Below are positions 52,100 to 61,494 of a stretch of DNA of 64,000 nt, one piece after another. A program made the position numbers and the translations under genes. The stretch spans positions 124,001 to 188,000 of the forward strand of contig JACJOC010000012.1 of the NCBI GenBank assembly GCA_014695345.1. The letters run 5' to 3'. Every line of letters starts with the position of its first letter. Within the stretch, counting starts at the first letter, position 1. A model generated the notes under the pieces. The model made no database searches, was not told where the DNA came from, and saw only the letters and a program-made list of their open reading frames with translations. This DNA is from Cyanobacteria bacterium FACHB-471. Lineage in GTDB: Bacteria; Cyanobacteriota; Cyanobacteriia; Elainellales; Elainellaceae.

Positions 52100-53095
52100 G
52101 TGGTGACTTCACAACCCGTTCCCCATCTGATACTTCGTAACGAGTCAGGTAATCGTTATCTCTCCTTAGCAGGCAGCAATTGCTGGACTGTCGGGCGAGG
52201 TGATGATAACAACTTTGTGCTGCCTGATCGCTGGATTTCCCGTAACCATGCCATGCTTCAACGGATGGAGACGGGAGAGTTTTACTTGATCGATTTAGGT
52301 AGCCGCAATGGTTCGTTTGTCAACGGACGGCGAGTCAGTGTGCCTGTAACGCTACAAAATGGCGATCGCCTTACCTTTGGGCAGACCGAGCTAGAGTTTT
52401 ACTGCCCTCCCATCGAGCACATGACTGACGCTTCGATGGGGGGAGTGCCAGATTCAGAAGAATTTACCGCTACAGCAACCCTGCATGTGCGACGGTTGAT
52501 CTCGGTGCTGGTGGTTGATATTCGTGACTTTACGGTGATGACCCGACAGCTTGACGAGAAAGTGCTGTCTGAGGTGATTGGCACCTGGTTCCGCTGTGCA
52601 GGAGACATCATCCGCGAATACGGAAGCTGGGTTGATAAGTACATTGGCGACGCGATCATGGCGGTCTGGATTCATGGCGCTCAGGGCGTTAGCCATGATG
52701 AAATGATCCGCATTGCTCATGCCCTCAGCGCTCTACACAAGATGACTAGTCAGCTGCATGAGCGCTATCCTTTGCCATTTCCGCTACGGGTTGGGGCAGG
52801 ACTAAATACGGGCTACGCGATGGTTGGCAATACGGGAACAGGCGATCGCCCTGACTACACGGCTTTGGGTGATACAGTCAATGCGGCCTTCCGATTAGAA
52901 TCGTCAACTAAGCAAATCGGTATGGATGTTGCCTTGGGCGAAACAACCTACAAATATTTAGCAGCCTCTGGTGCTAACCCCAAACTATTTAATCAATACA
53001 CCGTCAGTATGAAGGGTTACGACTCGCCGACCTTGACCTATGCAGGCTCTTTTGCTGATCTGAATACTTTTCTGCAGATAACCGGGAAGGTGTAG
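52100..53095 (+). CDS. FHA domain class III adenylate cyclase
   Basis: A 331-residue cyclase. Residues 12-95 form an FHA phosphothreonine-binding domain (VGRGDDNNFVL, SRNHAML, DLGSRNGSFVNG). Residues 130-320 form a class III cyclase: metal ligands Asp140 (VVDIRDF) and Asp184 (YIGDAIM), adenine-side Lys180 and Thr254 (DYTALGD), and the transition-state pair in VNAAFRLE. Thr254 indicates class IIIb and ATP as substrate. FHA-cyclases are common in cyanobacteria and link phosphothreonine signalling to cAMP, which often controls motility. It starts with GTG 52100. Confidence 0.92.
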   Translation: MVTSQPVPHLILRNESGNRYLSLAGSNCWTVGRGDDNNFVLPDRWISRNHAMLQRMETGEFYLIDLGSRNGSFVNGRRVSVPVTLQNGDRLTFGQTELEFYCPPIEHMTDASMGGVPDSEEFTATATLHVRRLISVLVVDIRDFTVMTRQLDEKVLSEVIGTWFRCAGDIIREYGSWVDKYIGDAIMAVWIHGAQGVSHDEMIRIAHALSALHKMTSQLHERYPLPFPLRVGAGLNTGYAMVGNTGTGDRPDYTALGDTVNAAFRLESSTKQIGMDVALGETTYKYLAASGANPKLFNQYTVSMKGYDSPTLTYAGSFADLNTFLQITGKV

Positions 53096-53267
53096 GGATC
53101 AAAGGCTACCGTTTGGGGATCGATTGAAAAATTGGACGGGAAGATTCTCAAGGGTGGCGATCGATTGACCAGCGGAAGTGGTAGTCTCTAAGTAAGCGCT
53201 GTGTATAGCTTGCATAGGTTTGAGTTCAATCGATTTAGATTAATTTGGAGCGGGAGGGATCTTACTA

Positions 53268-53693
53268 ATGAGACGACTGGTTGGCGTAGTGCTGGTTTTA
53301 GGTTTACTGGTCGGTTGTTTAGGATGGCTAGGGTTGCCTCAACCAGCCATTGCAGCTAATTTGAGTAGCCTGACCTTCAATTCATCCCCAGTCTTGGCAG
53401 CAGATATCCGAAACAGTGTGGATGACAAGATGCTTGAACTGGGTAGAAAGTTGGACTTAAACAACACAAATGTCCGTGCTTTCACCCAATATCCCGGACT
53501 GTACCCCACCTTGGCTCGGATGATTGTTAAGAATGCACCTTTTGATGAAGTTGAAGATGTCCTGAACATGCCCAACTTGACCGATCGCCAGAAGGAAATT
53601 TTGCAGGCAAATCTGGATAAGTTTACCGTGACCCAGCCAGATGATGCTTTTGTTGAGGGAGGCGATCGCTTTAACAACGGCATTTATCGATAG
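53268..53693 (+). CDS. psbU: Photosystem II extrinsic protein PsbU (12 kDa)
   Basis: A 141-residue precursor. Residues 1-29 are a signal peptide ([20 protein letters not shown], cleavage probably after AIAA), directing it to the thylakoid lumen where it stabilises the oxygen-evolving complex. The mature part has the PsbU segments [40 protein letters not shown] and [16 protein letters not shown], with a helix-hairpin-helix-like fold, and ends [13 protein letters not shown] strong ribosome site (GGGAGGGA) precedes the ATG. It is monocistronic. Confidence 0.97.
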   Translation: MRRLVGVVLVLGLLVGCLGWLGLPQPAIAANLSSLTFNSSPVLAADIRNSVDDKMLELGRKLDLNNTNVRAFTQYPGLYPTLARMIVKNAPFDEVEDVLNMPNLTDRQKEILQANLDKFTVTQPDDAFVEGGDRFNNGIYR

Positions 53694-53833
53694 GACTGGT
53701 CAAAACCAAGTCAAATTTAATTCTTTCATTTCTGTCGAATTCGACTCGCTCTCTGTACAGTAGGTTTAATCCAAAAGTTATTTCAGGTCATCCTGCATTG
53801 CTTTTGCTACTGTTCTCAGGGAGCGATTTTTAA

Positions 53834-55555
53834 TTGCCACATTCGTTAGATTCTGATGTGCTTGATTTAGCCCTCTCTCAGCCATTTGATGTTTTAGTGG
53901 TAGGCGGTGGGGCAGCGGGGCTATATGCAGCACTTTGTTTGCCGGAGCATTTTCGCGTCGGACTGATTACCAAAGATACGCTCTCGCTTTCTGCCAGTGA
54001 TTGGGCTCAGGGCGGCATTGCAGCGGCGATCGCTCCCGAAGACTCTCCTATCCTACATATCGAAGATACGCTTAAAGCTGGAGCCGGACTGTGTGACCCT
54101 GCTGCGGTAAAGCTGCTAGTTGAGCAAGCCCCCCGCTGTATTCAATCTTTAGTCGAGATGGGTGTTGGGTTCGATCGCCACAACGGAGAACTGGCGCTCA
54201 CTCTAGAAGCTGCTCATTCGCGGCGGCGTGTGCTTCATGCCGCAGACACAACGGGACGGGCAGTCATCACTACGCTGACGGCACAAGTGCTGAGCCGCAA
54301 AAATATTCAGGTGTTCTCGCAAGCGTTTGCCGTAGATCTCTGGTTAGCTGCCGATCGCTGCAAAGGCGTTAGCCTTGGCTACCAGGGAAAAGTAATCTGG
54401 CTACAAGCTGGAGCCGTTGTGTTAGCCACTGGCGGCGGCGGACAAGTTTTCGCTCAAACGACTAATCCTGCTTTAAGTACCGGAGATGGTGTGGCAATGG
54501 CGTGGCGAGCAGGCGCACAGTTGCGCGACCTGGAGTTTGTCCAATTCCATCCCACCGCATTGACTAAAGCGGGCGCACCCCGATTCTTGATTAGTGAAGC
54601 CGTTCGGGGAGAGGGCGCACATCTGGTTGATGAGCAGGGGCAGCGATTTGCTTTTGACTACCATCCTGACGGAGAGCTTGCTCCCAGAGACGTGGTTAGT
54701 CGGGCAATCTTCAGCCACCTGCAAAAAACGGCGACTGATTTGGCGACAGCCCATGTTTGGCTTGATCTGCGTCCCATTCCAACTGAAACGATCCGGCATC
54801 GCTTTCCCAACATTATTCAGGTGTGTCAGCAGTGGGGCGTAGACGTGTTCCATGAACCGATCCCGGTTGCTCCTGCTGCCCATTACTGGATGGGCGGTAT
54901 CACGACCGACTTGATGAGCCGCACTTCGATTCCAGGACTGTATGCGGTGGGAGAAACAGCTAGCACGGGCGTACACGGAGCCAATCGACTGGCTAGCAAC
55001 TCTCTGTTGGAATGTTTGGTTCTTGGCGCGCAGCTTGCCCATCTGGAGTTTCAACCCGCTTCAGAATTAGAGAGCGGAAGAGCGGAAGAGCAGGAGAGTG
55101 GGGAAGTCTCGCTGGCTTACACTCCAGATGCGGCGGAGGTTGCTCAGGTTGAAATGCTGAGGCAGGAAATTCCTAAGCTGGTTTGGCAGAGTGCTGGAAT
55201 CTGCCGAGAACAGCGATCGCTTGAAGAGGCGATCGTCCAAGTCGAAACCTGGCAACAAAAATTTGCTGCGCTCTCGCTCACTCAAACTTTGGTAGACCTG
55301 CAAGTAGATCACTTCTTGCAGCTAGACGTTCCTAACCCTGACTTGCTGCTGCGAACCTGGGGCGAAACGCGCAATCTTTTAGATACCGCCTATCTGATCC
55401 TGAAGAGCGCTGCCTTTCGCACTGAGAGTAGGGGCGGACACTACCGGCTGGATTATCCTCACACAGAACCTGACTGGCAAGTCCACACATTGGTTTGCCA
55501 TCAAACCTGGCAAACCTCGACCGCTTCTCCCCAACCCTCAAACTTTAACCCCTAA
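53834..55555 (+). CDS. nadB: L-aspartate oxidase
   Basis: A 573-residue FAD enzyme that oxidises L-aspartate to iminoaspartate for NAD synthesis. It has the dinucleotide motif VVGGGAAGLYAAL, the ASDWAQGGIAAAI loop, FVQFHPTAL, a succinate-dehydrogenase-like capping domain with PRDVVSRAIF, and the flavin tail GLYAVGETASTGVHGANRLA. The start is a TTG at 53834, directly after an in-frame TAA. A charged linker near residues 415-430 (SGRAEEQESGE) precedes the helical C-terminal domain. Its 3' end overlaps the convergent Nudix gene by 11 bases. Confidence 0.95.
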   Translation: MPHSLDSDVLDLALSQPFDVLVVGGGAAGLYAALCLPEHFRVGLITKDTLSLSASDWAQGGIAAAIAPEDSPILHIEDTLKAGAGLCDPAAVKLLVEQAPRCIQSLVEMGVGFDRHNGELALTLEAAHSRRRVLHAADTTGRAVITTLTAQVLSRKNIQVFSQAFAVDLWLAADRCKGVSLGYQGKVIWLQAGAVVLATGGGGQVFAQTTNPALSTGDGVAMAWRAGAQLRDLEFVQFHPTALTKAGAPRFLISEAVRGEGAHLVDEQGQRFAFDYHPDGELAPRDVVSRAIFSHLQKTATDLATAHVWLDLRPIPTETIRHRFPNIIQVCQQWGVDVFHEPIPVAPAAHYWMGGITTDLMSRTSIPGLYAVGETASTGVHGANRLASNSLLECLVLGAQLAHLEFQPASELESGRAEEQESGEVSLAYTPDAAEVAQVEMLRQEIPKLVWQSAGICREQRSLEEAIVQVETWQQKFAALSLTQTLVDLQVDHFLQLDVPNPDLLLRTWGETRNLLDTAYLILKSAAFRTESRGGHYRLDYPHTEPDWQVHTLVCHQTWQTSTASPQPSNFNP

Positions 55556-56111
55556 CCCCTTTATCTTCCAGAAAAGGCTTTGCCAACAGCAGGCTACAGA
55601 TCGTCTTCGCGTCTACCGCTTCACCTGATTGGATGGCTTGCTCTAGCTCTTGAGGAGTCATGAGAATAGTTTCCATATCCTCATCTTCGTCTTGGCTGGG
55701 TGGAAGCTCAAGCTTCTCCAAGTCCTGGGCTAGAAACGCGTAAATAATTTCATCAGAGTAGCCGGGAGCCAAGAAAAACTCTCCCAACTTTTGCCAGCGA
55801 TGAGCCCGATATCCAGTTTCTTCCTCAATTTCTCGCTGCACGGTTGCTGCCGGATCTTCGTTCGGTTCGACAGTTCCCGCCGGAAACTCTAGCAGACGAC
55901 CCTGTGCTGCAAAGCGATATTGCCGCACCAGCACCAGCTTTCCATCGGGAGTGACTGGAACTGCCAGCGCCCCTCCCGGATGGCGAACACATTCCCAATC
56001 GCCTTCGACCTGATTGGGCAGGCGCAAACGAGTGACTTCAAAGTTAAACTTTCGTCCCTGGTAGAACAGCCGTTTGCTGAGAAGTTGGGAAGGCTCTTGA
56101 CCGGGTGGCAT
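55545..56111 (-). CDS. Nudix hydrolase, ADP-ribose pyrophosphatase-like
   Basis: A 188-residue hydrolase with a complete Nudix box: G of AGTVEPN, E of NEDP, then REIEEETGY. The proline usually found 16 residues after the box in ADP-ribose hydrolases appears in FFLAPGYSDE. The likely reaction is ADP-ribose to AMP plus ribose phosphate, but other nucleoside diphosphates are possible. It is convergent with nadB and overlaps it by 11 bases. Both genes touch NAD metabolism, though that may be chance. Upstream is a G-rich heptamer repeat. Confidence 0.9.
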   Translation of the reverse strand: MPPGQEPSQLLSKRLFYQGRKFNFEVTRLRLPNQVEGDWECVRHPGGALAVPVTPDGKLVLVRQYRFAAQGRLLEFPAGTVEPNEDPAATVQREIEEETGYRAHRWQKLGEFFLAPGYSDEIIYAFLAQDLEKLELPPSQDEDEDMETILMTPQELEQAIQSGEAVDAKTICSLLLAKPFLEDKGVRG

Positions 56112-56150
56112 GAAGGGGGATGGGGATTAGGGATCGGGGGCTAGGGATTG
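56112..56150. repeat. GGGATTA-type heptamer repeat
   Basis: Degenerate heptamers GGGGATG, GGGATTA, GGGATCG, GGGGCTA, GGGATTG follow one another between the Nudix and M23 peptidase genes. They belong to the same class as those at 17062, 17958 and 27619. Confidence 0.65.
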
Positions 56151-56174
56151 GATACTGCTCCAAAAGCTTCGTCG

Positions 56175-57485
56175 CTATTGGACGAAGTTAGCGGCAGCCT
56201 GACTGGTGGAGGTGAGGTAGAAGGTGCTGGCGGGTTTCATGGCTAGACCAACGTCCCGAAGTCCTTTGATTGCTAGCATCTCCTCACTGTCGGGCTTAGC
56301 GGGAACTTGAGCGTTCCGGAAGCCGTTGGTTAGCTGGGCTAGAGCTTCCTGCAAAAGCTGACCTGCATCCATTGCCAGCCAGCCCTGATCAGTTTTTTGA
56401 CGAAACTCAAAGTGCAGGTGGGGCCCAGTCGAATTGCCCGTACTGCCGACGCGACCAATCACTTCACCTTGCTCGACCCATTCTCCTGGCTCGACAAACA
56501 GTTCAGACATGTGGGCGTAGAGCGTTTCAATGGTTTCGTCGCCGTGGGACATGACGACCGTTAAGCCATAACCGCCCATGAAGTTAGCGATCGCCACTTT
56601 TCCGGTGTAAGCCGCGACGACAGGGGTGCCCATAGGTGCGCCAATGTCGGTGCCCTGGTGCAAGCGATAACCACCAGAAATGGGGTGCAGCCGCCAGCCA
56701 AAGGCAGACGTGATTACAGAGGGAATCGAGAGCGGAAACATCAGGCTGACGTTGCCATTTCCAGGGAGAGCGGAAGGGCGAATGGTGCGGCTAAAGTATT
56801 CTCTGCCTGAAGGGGTGGTGCCGCCGATGGTCACGCCGCTAGGTCCAATGCTGACTGGACCTAACCGCAGAGTACGATCGCCACTTTGCGAGGCGGCTAC
56901 GGTTTGAGAATTGCAGATGCTAGCGGGTACATTTTGACCGCTCGCTACCGTTGCCTGACAGCCTGTTGAGCGCTCAGAGAAGACTACCGCAGGCTGTTCA
57001 TAGCCTTGGGTTGCGCCGATGCTGTACTCGGTCGAGTCAATGTAGCTGTTTTGCTCGACTGCCGGAGCAGAGTTGGATGGACTTAAATTGGATGGACTTA
57101 AACTGTCTGCTGTAATGGGTGTGTCGCTAGACAGCCCAGGCACCACAATCGTCGAAGCATCGGGTGCAGGTTGGCTGGAGGCTTGACTGGGAGAAGAACT
57201 AGGGGCAGGGCTTGCTGCTGGAGGTTGCGTCACAACAGGAGCCGGAGCAGGTTCAGGTTCAACCACGACTGGAGCGGGAGGTACAGACTGCGGGCTGCTT
57301 TCAGCAGGCATTAGCAGGTCTTGAGCGCTGGGAACAATCACTTCCGAAGCATCAGGGGTTTGGGCAAAGGTGACCATACTGCTGCTGAGGATGCCTAAGC
57401 CACCTAGCCAGCCAATTCCCCGAACTAGTAGCGATCGCTGAACGGAAGATTGGGTTGAAATTCGAGTATTACGTCGTTGAGTCAT
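56175..57485 (-). CDS. M23 family metallopeptidase
   Basis: A 436-residue secreted peptidase. The N-terminus has a signal or anchor (GIGWLGGLGILSSSMVTFAQ). Residues 50-150 are a proline/serine/valine-rich linker. The catalytic LytM-like domain (about 260-380) has zinc ligands in HQGTDIGAP (HxxxD) and HLHFEF (HxH). It probably cuts peptidoglycan or regulates amidases. I use ATG 57485; a GTG three bases earlier is possible. It stands between Nudix and birA on the same strand. Confidence 0.93.
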   Translation of the reverse strand: MTQRRNTRISTQSSVQRSLLVRGIGWLGGLGILSSSMVTFAQTPDASEVIVPSAQDLLMPAESSPQSVPPAPVVVEPEPAPAPVVTQPPAASPAPSSSPSQASSQPAPDASTIVVPGLSSDTPITADSLSPSNLSPSNSAPAVEQNSYIDSTEYSIGATQGYEQPAVVFSERSTGCQATVASGQNVPASICNSQTVAASQSGDRTLRLGPVSIGPSGVTIGGTTPSGREYFSRTIRPSALPGNGNVSLMFPLSIPSVITSAFGWRLHPISGGYRLHQGTDIGAPMGTPVVAAYTGKVAIANFMGGYGLTVVMSHGDETIETLYAHMSELFVEPGEWVEQGEVIGRVGSTGNSTGPHLHFEFRQKTDQGWLAMDAGQLLQEALAQLTNGFRNAQVPAKPDSEEMLAIKGLRDVGLAMKPASTFYLTSTSQAAANFVQ

Positions 57486-57675
57486 CACTGCGTCCGCTAC
57501 GTTAAAAACTTGCCCTGAGCGATTTAGGCTAACTGTTTAAGTCTTATTTATATTGCACTCAACCTATGATGATGCAACAAACCGGGTGAGACTTCCTCCA
57601 GGTGGTCATCATTCTAGTCGTCTACTTGGGGCATTCGGTTCCATCAGCATGGAATTACGATGACTTGCCAGCAGA

Positions 57676-58533
57676 CTAGACTGATGCACTATTGCCCAGA
57701 TTGCCATACCCCAGACTGATTGTACCGGGCTTGAGGCTAATTTCGGTTGAAGTAGCGGGATTTTCCTGGTTCAAGCAAACTTGCAGGTCGCCTGTTGCAG
57801 AAACACCCGTGACCTGTGCGGTCTGCTCTGCCCCAGGCTGATCGATTGTAACAAGGTGCCCGATGCTGGTTAGGAGTGCCTGATAGCGCGGCAAGATTGC
57901 TTCGATGCCGTGCTGCTGCCAGAGTTGATAGCCAGCCATCATGCCTTGCAAGGCGATCGCCGCCAGCATTTCTAATGAAGAAATCGCCGGATCGGGCTGC
58001 TTCAGAATTTCCTGCAAGCTAATTCCTGTGGGTGGAACGGGATTCTGCCAATTGATCCCCACGCCTACGATCGCTTGTGTGATTTGCCCCTGCTGCATTC
58101 GCGTCTCAGTCAGAATGCCACCCAGCTTGCGTTTCTGCACAACCAGGTCGTTCAGCCATTTCAGCCCGACTGGAATACCGTAGTTTCGCAATGCTGCTGC
58201 AATGCCCCAAGCGCTACAGAGTGTCAGTTGAGCGCTATTTTCTACAGGAAGATTGGGGGTAAGCGCCAGGGATAAGTACAAGCCGCCTGGAGAAGACTGC
58301 CACTGTCGCCCCCATTGCCCTCGCCCAGACTGTTGCTGAAGGGCGATCGCCACGGTGCCTTCGGTTGCGCCCTGGTCTAGCAAATTCCAGAGCACACGAT
58401 TGGTTGAATCAACGGTTTCAAATAGGTGAACTGTAAACGACGGCTCATTGGCTTGGGACAATTCTTGCCCTGATCGAATCTGATCGCGGCAATGCGATAA
58501 GGCGGTTTTGAGCTGATCTGGATCGAATCTCAA
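57676..58533 (-). CDS. birA: Biotin--[acetyl-CoA carboxylase] ligase
   Basis: A 285-residue biotin protein ligase that activates biotin to biotinyl-AMP and attaches it to the carboxylase carrier protein. Core motifs are GRGQWGRQW, SSPGGLYLSLAL, LKWLNDLV and GGILTETR, with a C-terminal SH3-like domain (LKPGTISLGYGNL). It lacks the N-terminal helix-turn-helix of regulatory BirA, so it is not a repressor. The start appears to be TTG 58533. It is divergent from pgeF, with 60 bases between the start codons. Confidence 0.92.
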   Translation of the reverse strand: MRFDPDQLKTALSHCRDQIRSGQELSQANEPSFTVHLFETVDSTNRVLWNLLDQGATEGTVAIALQQQSGRGQWGRQWQSSPGGLYLSLALTPNLPVENSAQLTLCSAWGIAAALRNYGIPVGLKWLNDLVVQKRKLGGILTETRMQQGQITQAIVGVGINWQNPVPPTGISLQEILKQPDPAISSLEMLAAIALQGMMAGYQLWQQHGIEAILPRYQALLTSIGHLVTIDQPGAEQTAQVTGVSATGDLQVCLNQENPATSTEISLKPGTISLGYGNLGNSASV

Positions 58534-58593
58534 GGGTGAAGTCAGCCTGAATCAATGCGGGTTAGACTAGCATAGATTTTGCCCCCTTCACCC

Positions 58594-59436
58594 ATGACAA
58601 CTTCTGTAGCAACCTGGCAGTGGCAAACTTGGCAAGGGCTGCCATACCTGACCTGTAGCCTCCTGGAACCCTGGTCGCACGGTTTTTTTACCCAGCAGTT
58701 TTCGCCGCGATCGCCCGCTGAATTGGTGAAAGTGCTTGATCCGGCAGTTCCGGCTTATCGCATCCGCCAAGTTCACGGAAACAGGGTGCTAAGTCCCTCG
58801 GAAGTCGAGCAGTTTCAGCAGGAGCAAATGTCCTCTGAATCAGGCGATGAAATTGAAGTTATCTTTCCCCCTGCGGATGGCTTGCTGACGGAGCAAGCAG
58901 GCCAGGCAATATGGGTCTGTAGTGCAGACTGTGTGCCTGTGCTGATTGCAGATGTTGAAACTGGGCAAACAGCAGTAGTTCATGCAGGTTGGCGCGGTAC
59001 AGCGGGCGCGATTGTGCCAGAAGCGATCGCTCGCCTGTGGACACAGGGCAGCAAACTGCACAATTTAAGAGTCGCAATGGGGCCTGCGATCGCTGGAGAA
59101 GTTTACCAAGTGTCCACCACGGTTGCGGCTGAGGTTGGGGCAACCGTGGTGCAAGATGTGGTTAAAACAGAACCTACTCCAGAGCCAGAGGTGATTTTGG
59201 CAGCACTGAGAGAATTGCCAGAGTCTCCTTTGTTAAGTGACCCCCAGCCAGGACGGGTACGGCTAGATGTGCGACGAGTCAACGAGCTTCAGCTTGAGCA
59301 GGCGGGCATTCCCCCAGAACACATTGCGATCGCCCCCTACTGTACCTATCAGCACGCTGAGCATTTCTTTTCCTATCGTCGCGATCGGCTCAAAAAAGTG
59401 CAGTGGTCAGGAATTGTGAGTCGGAGACTGCCCTAG
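58594..59436 (+). CDS. pgeF: Peptidoglycan editing factor / purine nucleoside phosphorylase (PgeF/YfiH family)
   Basis: A 280-residue member of the YfiH/laccase-domain family. Metal-site residues are in VHGNRV, CSADCVPVLIAD and HAGWRGTAGAI, with a C-terminal CTYQHAEHFFSYRRD. The family was called polyphenol oxidase; members have since been described as correcting cell-wall precursors and as purine nucleoside phosphorylases. I chose ATG 58594 over a TTG 15 bases upstream. It is divergent from birA and convergent with the glucokinase gene. Confidence 0.9.
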   Translation: MTTSVATWQWQTWQGLPYLTCSLLEPWSHGFFTQQFSPRSPAELVKVLDPAVPAYRIRQVHGNRVLSPSEVEQFQQEQMSSESGDEIEVIFPPADGLLTEQAGQAIWVCSADCVPVLIADVETGQTAVVHAGWRGTAGAIVPEAIARLWTQGSKLHNLRVAMGPAIAGEVYQVSTTVAAEVGATVVQDVVKTEPTPEPEVILAALRELPESPLLSDPQPGRVRLDVRRVNELQLEQAGIPPEHIAIAPYCTYQHAEHFFSYRRDRLKKVQWSGIVSRRLP

Positions 59437-59451
59437 CCCCTAGCCCCTCTT

Positions 59452-60135
59452 CTAGTCACGCCAAAGAGCAATCCCACCCAGTAAACCCATGATGTTTTCC
59501 ACGATGGTGACGTTGGCGGGTAAGTTGAGCGTGACTTGTCGGGCTTCGCCGCCCCCGATGTAGAGACGCTCGTAATTAAATAGATGCTCTAGAGTGGCGA
59601 TCGCTTTTTCTAGACGACGATTCCAGCGCTTTTTGCCAATCGATTCTAAGGCTGTCCGTCCAAGCTGCTCTTCGTAGGTTTGATCTTTGCGAAACGGGTG
59701 ATGTCCCATTTCTAAGTTGGGTACCAGTTTCCCATCGACAAATAGAGCAGAGCCAAAACCCGTACCCAGCGTGATCACTAGTTCCACACCTTTTCCGGAG
59801 ACGGCTCCTAAACCCTGAATATCAGCATCGTTCGCGACACGGGTAGGTTTGCCCAGTTTTTCAGTCAGGGTTTTCTCCAGGTCAAAGCCGACCCAGGAAG
59901 TATCAAGATTTACGGCAGTGTCAATGATGCCCTGCCGCACCACGCCTGGGAAACCGACAGAAACCCGATCGAAAGCTTGAGCAGATGCAAGCTCGGCGAT
60001 CGCCCCGACAATTTTTTCTGGCGTAGCAGGCTGAGGTGTATCTACCCGCGATCGCTTGTTCTGAGGCTCGCCTGTCTCGTCTAAAACCAGCGCTTTGACT
60101 CCGCTCCCACCAATATCAACCGCTAAAGTTTTCAT
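59452..60135 (-). CDS. ROK family kinase, polyphosphate glucokinase-like
   Basis: A 227-residue sugar kinase. Phosphate-binding segments are LAVDIGGSGVKAL at the start and TLGTGFGSALFVDG near residue 126; the sugar-binding region includes GFPGVVRQG and ELVITLG. The length and the short ROK form resemble PpgK, which phosphorylates glucose with polyphosphate. I chose ATG 60135, where the family begins; an upstream start would add 14 residues. It is convergent with pgeF. Confidence 0.85.
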   Translation of the reverse strand: MKTLAVDIGGSGVKALVLDETGEPQNKRSRVDTPQPATPEKIVGAIAELASAQAFDRVSVGFPGVVRQGIIDTAVNLDTSWVGFDLEKTLTEKLGKPTRVANDADIQGLGAVSGKGVELVITLGTGFGSALFVDGKLVPNLEMGHHPFRKDQTYEEQLGRTALESIGKKRWNRRLEKAIATLEHLFNYERLYIGGGEARQVTLNLPANVTIVENIMGLLGGIALWRD

Positions 60136-60381
60136 TCCAAAGTTTATAAACTGTGAGGATACCCTATAGCCGTTCAAAATGGGTAGGATTTGCCCTAAAG
60201 GAGGTACTTCTCACAACTACCCATCTTCAACTGATTTAAGCAATCAGTTTCAGAACAGCCATATCGATCCTAGATCATTTTCCTAGATCATTTATTAAAA
60301 TGAACGAATTGGGAAAGACCAATCCCTGTGGGGATTTGCCTCTCGCAACTCGTTTCACAATTGATTTGAGATTGCTACAGT

Positions 60382-61278
60382 TTAGCGATAATAAAAGTCG
60401 TAGTCACTGAGAGAAATGATTCTGGAACGGACTGCGTGATAGTAGAATCTGGCTTTTTCAGTGACAACTCGAAGAGTTTTAAGTACCGCTTTTTCTAATA
60501 GCGATTGTTGTGGATGTTCAATTTTGTATTGGGTGTCAAAATATTCCTGCTTGTCTTTTGGTTCGGCTTCTCCGTTAGAGATTTTTGCCTTCTCAATTTT
60601 GTCATCAAAGAATTCAACCCCTTCCATTGAATCGTGCCTGACTGGCAGACCCACTTTGGCTGCAGCTAACCCCATTGCTGTGCCGCATCCACGATAAGTG
60701 CCGTGTAGCTCAAAGTAACGGGCGATCAATTCAAACTGCTCTAGAAATTCAATTTCTTTTCCTGCATCTTTCTTCAACACAAACAGGAATTCGTAGACCC
60801 ATTTAACGTTTTTGTCCTCTAGATTGATGTCTAATTTTTGAGACAAATATCTCAATCGTTCCAGCCATTGAAGCCTGATTTTTCTGAGGCGATCGCTTTT
60901 CACGTCTACACGCAGCTTTTCCTGTTTAATAATGCTGGAGCAACTTCTAGCTGTAATTCCTGGAAGCCACTCATGGTCCTGAGGAAAAGGTGCCAAGATG
61001 CGAACATCTGAGTCAATATTGACACAGTAATCAAACATGGATAACGCCTTCTCTAACAAGCATTTTCTGTCATTGCTGTGGTAAAAAAAGTGTCTTCGAT
61101 GCTGAATGGGAATAACATTACAGCAGTCCGCAAAGGCTTTCGGCTTATCTGTAAAAATGAGAAAAGGAGTACCAGAGGAATACTTCTCTAAATCCTTTGC
61201 TAGCTCCCTTGCCAAAGCTCGATAAGTTGAGCCATAGGCCAGAGTGCAAAAGCAAAAAGTTTCTTGCTTCTGAGTCAT
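60382..61278 (-). CDS. Putative glycosyltransferase (GT-A-like)
   Basis: A 298-residue protein starting MTQKQETFCFCTLAYGSTYR, then FLIFTDKP and FDYCVNIDSDVRI. The DSD triplet near residue 94 looks like the metal-binding DxD of GT-A glycosyltransferases, and CGTAMGLAAAKVG lies near the acceptor end. The C-terminus is basic and aromatic. Its AT-rich composition and lack of HIP1 sites are slightly unlike its neighbours; recent gain is possible but unproven. It stands alone. Confidence 0.65.
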   Translation of the reverse strand: MTQKQETFCFCTLAYGSTYRALARELAKDLEKYSSGTPFLIFTDKPKAFADCCNVIPIQHRRHFFYHSNDRKCLLEKALSMFDYCVNIDSDVRILAPFPQDHEWLPGITARSCSSIIKQEKLRVDVKSDRLRKIRLQWLERLRYLSQKLDINLEDKNVKWVYEFLFVLKKDAGKEIEFLEQFELIARYFELHGTYRGCGTAMGLAAAKVGLPVRHDSMEGVEFFDDKIEKAKISNGEAEPKDKQEYFDTQYKIEHPQQSLLEKAVLKTLRVVTEKARFYYHAVRSRIISLSDYDFYYR

Positions 61279-61494
61279 TTCTCTTATTTACAACCTATTA
61301 AAATTACTGATAGAGAGTGGTAAAACAATCTAAATTTAATTTTAGTTGCTTCAATAGACCGCACCCTAATTGACCATATCCAAATTAGATTATTTGAACC
61401 TGCTCAAGATAGAAGTCTACCAAAAGATAGAATTTGTCTTCTAATCAAGTCTATGGGTTGAATTTTATAGAAATAATCAATGCGCTGTGGCTTA

